Part shown: piece after piece, positions 57,548 to 64,000 of the stretch
Position numbering within the stretch: position 1 is the stretch's first letter
Layout: the number at the start of each line of letters is the position of its first letter
Source: Streptobacillus moniliformis DSM 12112
GTDB lineage: Bacteria; Fusobacteriota; Fusobacteriia; Fusobacteriales; Leptotrichiaceae
Assembly: GCF_000024565.1 (NCBI RefSeq)
Contig: NC_013515.1
Location: 682,001-746,000 of the forward strand
Direction of reading: 5' to 3'
DNA length: 64,000 bases
Notes under the pieces: model-generated
Told to the model about the DNA's origin: nothing
The model's database searches: none
The model's input: the letters and a program-made list of their open reading frames with translations, nothing else
Made by a program: the position numbers and the translations under genes

Positions 57548-59724
57548 TGGAAAGTACATACAATGCACTTGAATATAATAAATTAATTAGTTTTATTTGG
57601 TCTGTCGCGGATGATTGCCTAAGAGACGTTTATGTAAGAGGAAAATATAGAGATGTAATTCTTCCTATGACCGTAATCAGAAGATTTGATTCTATTATAG
57701 AACCAGAAAAAGCTAACATAATGAAAGTTAAAGAAATGGCAGAAAAACAGGGCTGGGATGTTACGAAAACATTGGATACAGCCGTTGGGCTACCATTTTA
57801 TAATACTTCTAATTTTTGCCTAAAAGACTTAAAACATGAAACTAATAGACAAAACTTAAAGAAAAACTTTGAAGAATATTTAAATGGCTTTTCGGAAAAT
57901 GTAAAAGAAATTCTTCAAAAATTCGATTTTAATAACCAGGTAACAAAAATGACTGATGCTGGTATTTTAGGTTCTGTTATCGAAAAATTTACTTCAAGTG
58001 AACTTAATTTGAGTCCGTATGATGAGAAAAACTCTAGTGGAGATATTATCAAAAAAGGCTTAGATAATCATGCCATGGGAACTTTGTTTGAAGAAATAAT
58101 TAGAAAATTCAATGAAGAAAATAATGAAGAAGCAGGGGAACACTTTACACCTCGTGATCTAATTGAGCTAATGGCTGATATTACTATGTATCCAATTATG
58201 GATAAAATAAAAAATGGTACTTATTCAATCTATGATGGAGCCTGCGGTACTCTTGGCATGGGAACTGTTGCAGAAGAAAGACTAAAAGCATTCGCAAAAG
58301 AAAATGATAAGGAAGTATCTATTCATTTGATTGGACAAGAAGTAAATCCAGAAACATATGCAATTTCTAAAGCGGATTTGCTTATCAAAGGCGGGGACAC
58401 AGACTCTAATAATGTTTACTATGGCTCTACCCTTTCTGATGATAGAACTTCAGGGCAACATTTTGATTTCATGTTATCTAATCCTCCATATGGTAAAACG
58501 TGGAAAACAGATTTGGCTATTTTAGGAAGTGGAAATGATAAAGATCCAAAGAAAAACATAATAGATAGACGTTTTGTCAGAAATTATAAAGAACAAGATG
58601 ATTTTAGAATGATACCTGATGTAAGTGATGGACAATTACTTTTCTTACTTAATAATATTTCCAAGATGAAAGAAACTGAAATGGGATCTCGGATTGTTGA
58701 GGTTCATAATGGTTCAGCTCTATTTACAGGTGATGCAGGAAATGGAGCAAGTAATGCAAGAAGGTTTATGATTGAGGAAGATTTGATTGAAGCTATTATT
58801 CAATTACCTGAAAATATGTTTTATAACACTGGAATAACAACATATATTTGGATTCTATCAAATAGAAAAGAAGAAAGAAGAAAAGGAAAAATTCAGCTTA
58901 TTAATGCTAATGGCATCAAGACGGCACTTCGAAAGAATATGGGTAAGAAAAATTGCGAGTTTTCAGAAGCTGACAGAGAATTTATATTAAATCAATATCT
59001 GAAGTTTGAAGAAAATGAGTACTCAAAAATCTTTTTAAACGATGAGTTTGGATACTATAAGGTCGTAGTAGAAAGACCTTTAAGACAAGCTGTATTATGC
59101 AATGCTGAAAATTTAAAAGAAATAGAGGAAGAGCTAAAGAAGATAAGAGCTTTTTCGGGAAAGATAGATAAGAAAATACTTGAGGATAGTTTTATCAAAG
59201 GAACAGCCACATCTATCAAAGAACTTGAAAAGAGTGAAAATATTGAAGCATATTTGGAAGTCTTGAAATTAATGAATAAGGAAGAAAAATATCTGGATTA
59301 TGTAGCTTTTGAAAAAGACTTTAACAAGCATTTAAAAAAGAAAAATATAAAAGGTGCAAGTTTAAGTAAGTTTGTTTCAACAGGATTGCTTGGCAATATG
59401 ATAATTCGAGACGAGAGTGCTGTTATCCAAAAGGACTCAAAAGGAAATGTGATTGTAGATCCAGATCTTAGAGATACAGAAAGCATTCCTATGACATTTG
59501 AAGGTGGAATAGAAGAGTTTATTAAAAAGGAAGTCTTGCCGTACCATGCGGATGCTTTTGTAGATGAGAGTAAAACACAAATTGGCTACGAAATAAATTT
59601 CACTAAATATTTCTATAAGGCTAAAGAACTTGAAAGTGTAGAAGATATTGTAAGTCGTATTAAAGAATTAGAAAGACAATCTGATGGTATGATGGCTTCT
59701 ATATTGAAGGGGCTTTATGAATAG
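57547..59724 (+). CDS. hsdM: type I restriction-modification DNA methyltransferase subunit
   Basis: A 725-residue HsdM. The N-terminal helical domain (FIWSVADDCLRDVYVRGKYRDVILPMTVIRR) is typical. SAM-binding motif I is YDGACGTLGMG (from residue 229) and the catalytic N6-adenine motif is NPPYGKTW (312-315 NPPY). AGEHFTPRDLIELM precedes motif I. The C-terminal third (about 500-725) is longer than in classical EcoKI-type HsdM and fits the larger Firmicutes form. Intact, overlapping the regulator by one base and hsdS by eight. Confidence 0.95.
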   Translation: MESTYNALEYNKLISFIWSVADDCLRDVYVRGKYRDVILPMTVIRRFDSIIEPEKANIMKVKEMAEKQGWDVTKTLDTAVGLPFYNTSNFCLKDLKHETNRQNLKKNFEEYLNGFSENVKEILQKFDFNNQVTKMTDAGILGSVIEKFTSSELNLSPYDEKNSSGDIIKKGLDNHAMGTLFEEIIRKFNEENNEEAGEHFTPRDLIELMADITMYPIMDKIKNGTYSIYDGACGTLGMGTVAEERLKAFAKENDKEVSIHLIGQEVNPETYAISKADLLIKGGDTDSNNVYYGSTLSDDRTSGQHFDFMLSNPPYGKTWKTDLAILGSGNDKDPKKNIIDRRFVRNYKEQDDFRMIPDVSDGQLLFLLNNISKMKETEMGSRIVEVHNGSALFTGDAGNGASNARRFMIEEDLIEAIIQLPENMFYNTGITTYIWILSNRKEERRKGKIQLINANGIKTALRKNMGKKNCEFSEADREFILNQYLKFEENEYSKIFLNDEFGYYKVVVERPLRQAVLCNAENLKEIEEELKKIRAFSGKIDKKILEDSFIKGTATSIKELEKSENIEAYLEVLKLMNKEEKYLDYVAFEKDFNKHLKKKNIKGASLSKFVSTGLLGNMIIRDESAVIQKDSKGNVIVDPDLRDTESIPMTFEGGIEEFIKKEVLPYHADAFVDESKTQIGYEINFTKYFYKAKELESVEDIVSRIKELERQSDGMMASILKGLYE

Positions 59725-61138
59725 ATATGAGAAATATAGTAATTCAGAGCTTACTTGGTCAGAGGCTATACCAGAACATTGGGGTGTAAAAAGAATAGCT
59801 AGAGTGTTTGATATAAGAAAAGAAAAAAATTCCCCTATAAAAACAAAAGAAATTCTATCTTTAAGTGCAAAGCATGGTGTTTCTTTATACTCTGACAAAA
59901 AGGAAAAAGGGGGAAATAAGCCAAAAGAGGATTTAACATCATATAACCTTTGTTATCTAGGAGATATTCTTATAAATTGCATGAATGTTGTCGCAGGATC
60001 TGTTGGAATTTCTAATTATTTTGGTGCGGTAAGTCCAGTGTACTATCCGTTGGTTAATATGAACCAAGATGAAAATGGTACTAGATATATGGAATATGTA
60101 TTTAGAAATTATAATTTTCAAAGGAGCTTAGTGGGTCTTGGAAAAGGAATTCAAATGTCTGAAGCCGATGATGGAAGACTGTACACAGTAAGAATGAGAA
60201 TATCTTGGGATATATTGAAAACACAGCTTTTACCAATACCACCAATAAATGAACAAGAACAAATTGCAAATTATCTTGATTGGAAAATCAATGAGATAGA
60301 TAGATTAATTCAAATAGAAAAAGAAAAGATAAAAGAGTTAAAAAGATTAACGCTTAATATTATTGCTGAATTTGTATTAAAAGGTATTAATACGCTGAAT
60401 TATAAAAAAAGCAATATAAAATGGATTGATAATATTCCAAGCCATTGGAATGAGATATCGATTAGAGGATGTGTAAATATTATTCGTGGTAATTCAAGTT
60501 TTACAAAAGACGATTTGAAAAATCAAGGGGAATATGTGGGATTACAATATGGGAAAGTCTATAAAACTGAGATAATAGATTCAGAGTTTAATTTTTATGT
60601 TAACGATAAATTTTATAAAACTTCTCAAGTTGTAACTAGAAATGATATTATCATCGTTTCTACTTCTGAGACAGTGGAAGATTTAGGACATACATCATTT
60701 TACGACAGACATGATATTGGGCTTATTGGAGGGGAACAAATATTATTAAAGCCATTAAATAATATCAATTCCAAATTTCTATTCTATTTATCTAAAATTT
60801 TTCGTACACAGTTGCAACTGTGTGCTACAGGAATAAAGGTTTATAGATTCAAAATTAGTGATTTAAAACAACTATATATACCTTTACCGCCAATAGAAGA
60901 ACAGGAAAACATAGTTTCAAATATAGAATTAAAATTGAAGCAATTAGATGAAAGAGTAAAGAATAATTACAATCTAATTAAAGAATTAGAGTTATTAAAA
61001 CAATCATTAATTTCAGAAGTAGTAACAGGAAAAATTGATGTAAGAAATATTGTTATACCAGAATATGAAAAAATAACTGTTTTAGATGATGAAACAGAAG
61101 AATTTGATGAAATGGAGGATATAGAAGATGGGGATTAG
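59717..61138 (+). CDS. hsdS: type I restriction-modification specificity subunit
   Basis: A 473-residue HsdS with two target-recognition domains: TRD1 about residues 8-160 and TRD2 about 220-395, each followed by a conserved helical spacer (PINEQEQIANYLDWKINEIDRLI and PIEEQENIVSNIELKLKQLDERV type). The arrangement predicts a bipartite target of two half-sites. The tail is acidic (DDETEEFDEMEDIEDGD). Intact. The recognised sequence cannot be predicted from this alone. Overlaps hsdM by eight bases and hsdR by eleven. Confidence 0.94.
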   Translation: MNRYEKYSNSELTWSEAIPEHWGVKRIARVFDIRKEKNSPIKTKEILSLSAKHGVSLYSDKKEKGGNKPKEDLTSYNLCYLGDILINCMNVVAGSVGISNYFGAVSPVYYPLVNMNQDENGTRYMEYVFRNYNFQRSLVGLGKGIQMSEADDGRLYTVRMRISWDILKTQLLPIPPINEQEQIANYLDWKINEIDRLIQIEKEKIKELKRLTLNIIAEFVLKGINTLNYKKSNIKWIDNIPSHWNEISIRGCVNIIRGNSSFTKDDLKNQGEYVGLQYGKVYKTEIIDSEFNFYVNDKFYKTSQVVTRNDIIIVSTSETVEDLGHTSFYDRHDIGLIGGEQILLKPLNNINSKFLFYLSKIFRTQLQLCATGIKVYRFKISDLKQLYIPLPPIEEQENIVSNIELKLKQLDERVKNNYNLIKELELLKQSLISEVVTGKIDVRNIVIPEYEKITVLDDETEEFDEMEDIEDGD

Positions 61139-64000
61139 AGATACAAAGATGGAAGCAGAACTTGAAAATAATATCATTGAGTATCTTGTTTCGAATCAGG
61201 GTTATGTATATATAAAATCAGACGAGATGAAGATTTCTTTTGATAGGAAATATGCTTTTGATGAAAAGAGGCTTTTGGAATTTATTAAGACATCTCAGCC
61301 TGATGAATTTGATATCTTAAGGCTTGATACAGACAGTGGAAAAGAAAAGTTCTATAAGCAGCTGGATACTTCAATTAGGCAAAATGGGATTGTTGCTGTT
61401 TTAAAGAATGGTATTAAGTGCTATCCATCCTCAGGGACTATCATTTTTTATCATGCCTTAGATCCTAAAAGACCAAGTTCTTATGATGAATTTAAAATGA
61501 ATATTTTTTCAGTTACTAATCAGTTGACATATTCTGATAAAAATAAAGGCTTAGAACTTGATTTGGCTATTTTTGTAAATGGGCTTCCAATTATAACAAT
61601 GGAACTTAAGAGCAGAGCCTCTAGCACAGGCTGGACATATAAAGATGCCGAAGAGCAATATAAAAATGACAGAGATCCAAAAGAAACCTTATTTAGTTTT
61701 AAAAGGTGCATTGCACATTTTGCAGTTGATGAAAACTTTATTACTTTTGCAACAAAATTAGATGGGAAAAACACAAGATTTATGCCATTTAATAAAGGTA
61801 CTACCGTTGGCGGATCGGGAAATCCTATAAATGATAGTGGCACAATGACAGATTATTTATGGAAAGTTTTTTTGAAAAAGGAAACATTGACAAACCTAAT
61901 AAGAGACTTTGCATATATTTCTGTAGATAAAGTCAAAAAAACAGAAACGTTGATTTTCCCTAGATATCATCAATATAGAGTGGTTACAAGACTTGTAGAA
62001 GATGTTCAGAAAAATGGTGTCGGAAGCAGATATTTAATCCAACACAGTGCAGGTAGTGGTAAGAGTAATTCTATAACGTGGCTCGCTTATCGTTTGGTTG
62101 AAGTTGATTATAAAGACCAAAAAGCTTTCGATTCGGTAATAGTTGTTACCGATAGATTGAACTTGGATAAGCAAATTAACGATAATATTAGGAAATTTAT
62201 AGATGAAAAGAGTGTTGTTGGACATGCTGGTTCTTCAACAGATTTAAAGAATATGTTGATTGATGGTAAAAAGATTATCATTACAACCGTTCAGAAATTC
62301 CCATATTTATTTGAGAAAATTGGAACTGATTTAAAGGGTAAGAATTTTGCAATTATAATTGATGAAGCTCATTCATCACAAAGCGGTAGGGCAGCAGCTT
62401 CATTAAATATGGCTGTATCAGGTAGCTTAGGTAATGAGGATGAATTTGAAATAGAAGATAAACTAAATGAGCTGATTGAGGCAAGAAAGATGCCTGAAAA
62501 TGCAAGTTTCTTTGCTTTCACTGCTACTCCTAAAGCAAAAACTATCCAAATGTTTGGAAGTGTATTTGATCTATACTCCATGAAACAAGCTATTGAAGAA
62601 GGATTTATTCTTGATGTTTTAAAAAATTATACACATTATGAAAACTATTATAAGATTTACAAAACAATAGAAGACAACCCTGATTTCGATAAAAAGAAAG
62701 CTCAAAAGAAAATTAGAAATTATGTGGAAGGTCAAGAATTTCCAATAAGAGAAAAAGGCGAAGTTATGGTGAATCATTTCCTTGCAAATACAGTGAATAA
62801 GATTAATGGAAAAGCAAAGGCAATGATTATAACACAAAGTATTTTAAGAGCGATTGAGTACTATCACATAGTTAGTGAGCTACTAAAAAATTCTAACACT
62901 GGTTATGAAGCTTTGGTTGCATTTTCTGGCGAAAAAGAATACAAAGGCAAGATTGTAACAGAAACAAGTTTGAATGGTTTTTCTGATAAAGAGACACCAG
63001 AAAAATTTAAGCAAGATAAATATAAGTTTTTGATTGTTGCTGATAAATATCAGACCGGATATGATGAGCCTCTTTTACATACAATGTATATGGATAAGGT
63101 TTTGAATGATGTTAAGGCAGTACAAACTCTATCAAGACTTAATAGGAGTGCTAAATATAAGATAGATACTTGCGTGATTGATTTTGCAAATGAACCGGAA
63201 CATATATTAGAAGCTTTTCAACCATACTATAAGGAAACAAAGTTAGAAGGAGAAACAGACCCTAACAAACTTCATAATTTATTATCTATGCTTGATGCAA
63301 AGTATGTTTATGAAGAAGATGAAGTTGATAGATTAGTTGATCTATTTCTAAAAAACAGCCCAAGAAGTTTTATTGATAGCATTTTAGATAAGTCTGTGGA
63401 AAGATATACAGCTCTAAGCGAAGAAGATCAGGTTGAATTTAAGAGTGGTGTAAAATCTTTTATAAGAACCTATAATTTCTTGGCATCTATTCTGCCGATT
63501 GGTCAAGTAGATTGGGAAAAGAAAGTGATTTTCTTTGAACAATTGATTCATAGATTGCCGACACCAGAAGGAGATGATTTGTCTGCAGGAATTTTGGAGT
63601 CAGTTGATTTAGAAAGTTATAGGCTAGAAAAGAAAAATACAATTGATATTATTTTGGAAGATGAGGATGGTAAGGTTGAAGGCTTGGGTATAGGAGCTGG
63701 AAAAAAGAATGAAGTTGAGCTGGATACATTAGAAAATATTGTATCTACATTTAATGACATTTTTGGGAATATAGACTGGCAAGACAAAGATAATGTTGCA
63801 AGGCAAATAAAAGAATTACCTGAGATGGTAATGAAAAATGAGAAATTCAAAAATGCTCTAAAAAACTCAGATATTGAAAATATCAAAAGAGAGTATCATT
63901 CAGCGTTAAAAGAAGTTTTCAGAATTATAATGGTAGATAACATGGAACTATTTGGACAATGGACAAATAATTCTAACTTTAGTAAATGGTTAAACGATAC
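61128..64000 (+). CDS. hsdR: type I restriction endonuclease subunit, 3' end outside window
   Basis: Open for 957 codons to the window edge. The N-terminal nuclease core has Asp145 and Glu159-Leu-Lys161 (PD-ExK: LDLAIFVNG / MELKSRAS). Motor motifs: Walker A HSAGSGKSN (about 307-315), DEAH at 412-415, FTATPKAKT, and motif VI QTLSRLNRS. It cuts DNA after translocation when the HsdMS target is unmethylated. ATG 61128 lies within the hsdS end, with GGAGG at 61115-61119. HsdR proteins usually have about 1,000-1,050 residues, so only a short end is missing. Confidence 0.95.
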   Translation, partial: MGIRDTKMEAELENNIIEYLVSNQGYVYIKSDEMKISFDRKYAFDEKRLLEFIKTSQPDEFDILRLDTDSGKEKFYKQLDTSIRQNGIVAVLKNGIKCYPSSGTIIFYHALDPKRPSSYDEFKMNIFSVTNQLTYSDKNKGLELDLAIFVNGLPIITMELKSRASSTGWTYKDAEEQYKNDRDPKETLFSFKRCIAHFAVDENFITFATKLDGKNTRFMPFNKGTTVGGSGNPINDSGTMTDYLWKVFLKKETLTNLIRDFAYISVDKVKKTETLIFPRYHQYRVVTRLVEDVQKNGVGSRYLIQHSAGSGKSNSITWLAYRLVEVDYKDQKAFDSVIVVTDRLNLDKQINDNIRKFIDEKSVVGHAGSSTDLKNMLIDGKKIIITTVQKFPYLFEKIGTDLKGKNFAIIIDEAHSSQSGRAAASLNMAVSGSLGNEDEFEIEDKLNELIEARKMPENASFFAFTATPKAKTIQMFGSVFDLYSMKQAIEEGFILDVLKNYTHYENYYKIYKTIEDNPDFDKKKAQKKIRNYVEGQEFPIREKGEVMVNHFLANTVNKINGKAKAMIITQSILRAIEYYHIVSELLKNSNTGYEALVAFSGEKEYKGKIVTETSLNGFSDKETPEKFKQDKYKFLIVADKYQTGYDEPLLHTMYMDKVLNDVKAVQTLSRLNRSAKYKIDTCVIDFANEPEHILEAFQPYYKETKLEGETDPNKLHNLLSMLDAKYVYEEDEVDRLVDLFLKNSPRSFIDSILDKSVERYTALSEEDQVEFKSGVKSFIRTYNFLASILPIGQVDWEKKVIFFEQLIHRLPTPEGDDLSAGILESVDLESYRLEKKNTIDIILEDEDGKVEGLGIGAGKKNEVELDTLENIVSTFNDIFGNIDWQDKDNVARQIKELPEMVMKNEKFKNALKNSDIENIKREYHSALKEVFRIIMVDNMELFGQWTNNSNFSKWLND

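Larger units (their letters stand above)
38326..64000. mobile_element. decayed CTn/Tn5252-like integrative conjugative element, right end outside window
   Basis: Contiguous block of ICE-type genes: CD1845-like, RepA, DnaC remnant, CD1108-type NlpC/CHAP protein, DUF4315, DUF4366, TopB, KilA-N, methylase/SNF2 helicase, SSB-like, and type I R-M cargo. Codon use is visibly richer in G+C than the chromosome to the left. No relaxase, coupling protein, VirB4, VirB6 or integrase is present in the visible part. An integrase may lie beyond 64000. Multiple pseudogenes show it can no longer transfer by itself. Confidence 0.88.

Noticed and set aside
1-64000. CRISPR arrays, tRNA or rRNA genes
   Set aside because: No regularly spaced repeats and no cloverleaf or rRNA-like stretches were recognised by eye; a covariance-model scan could still find small RNAs.

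Overview
The first ~38.4 kb looks like a compact, very A+T-rich bacterial chromosome: overlapping housekeeping genes, AGA-rich codon use, few gaps. Gene content (RlpA, MltG and SpoIID-type wall proteins, MreB, FtsH, MetNIQ, a zinc-less L32) and base composition suggest a small-genome host-associated lineage, perhaps Fusobacteriota/Leptotrichiaceae (Sneathia or Streptobacillus-like). This assignment is an inference; no rRNA or other decisive marker is present.

Chromosomal layout. 34-945 is an unrecognised gene, probably cut by the window edge. 1004-3530 holds an RlpA-like protein and an exported amidase. 3563-5991 (minus strand) holds an S9 oligopeptidase and a PTS IIA protein. 6182-15326 is one close-packed operon: prfA, prmC, queA, rsmD, xseB, a prenyl synthase, pgeF, a small membrane protein, secA and an unknown gene. 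15335-17957 is metNIQ preceded by a 15-codon, methionine-rich leader ORF and a terminator, which reads as a ribosome-mediated attenuator. 18059-24526 has an AI-2E-type permease and mltG-spoIID-tilS-ftsH, then rpmF (24640). 25039-38373 is a second long operon: mutS2, cysS, mreB, holB-like, murI, ruvA, an EamA transporter, uvrA, an aminotransferase and rlmD.

From the 3' end of rlmD (a 16-bp palindrome at 38326-38341) to the right edge the window enters a foreign, more G+C-rich integrative conjugative element (ICE) of the Firmicutes CTn/Tn5252-like kind. It carries a CD1845-like protein, RepA, a truncated DnaC, a truncated NlpC/CHAP protein, DUF4315, DUF4366, TopB, a KilA-N protein, a giant methylase/SNF2-helicase gene, an SSB-like protein and a type I restriction-modification cluster (xre-hsdM-hsdS-hsdR, the last running off the window). 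The element is decaying. A deletion fuses dnaC to the NlpC/CHAP gene, removing the place where relaxase, coupling protein and mating-channel genes normally sit. The NlpC/CHAP gene is frameshifted, topB has an amber codon, and the helicase gene has three frameshifts, one amber codon and a group II intron inserted exactly in its WRP...Q..GR motif. The intron's own reverse transcriptase is frameshifted. By contrast, regulator, hsdM, hsdS and the visible hsdR are intact, and all chromosomal genes are open.

Most notable points: the Met-rich leader/attenuator before metNIQ, the internally duplicated N-terminal domain of PrmC, the out-of-frame TnpV-like ORF nested in the helicase gene, and an ICE that has lost its transfer machinery but kept its restriction system. 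No tRNA, rRNA or CRISPR array was seen.
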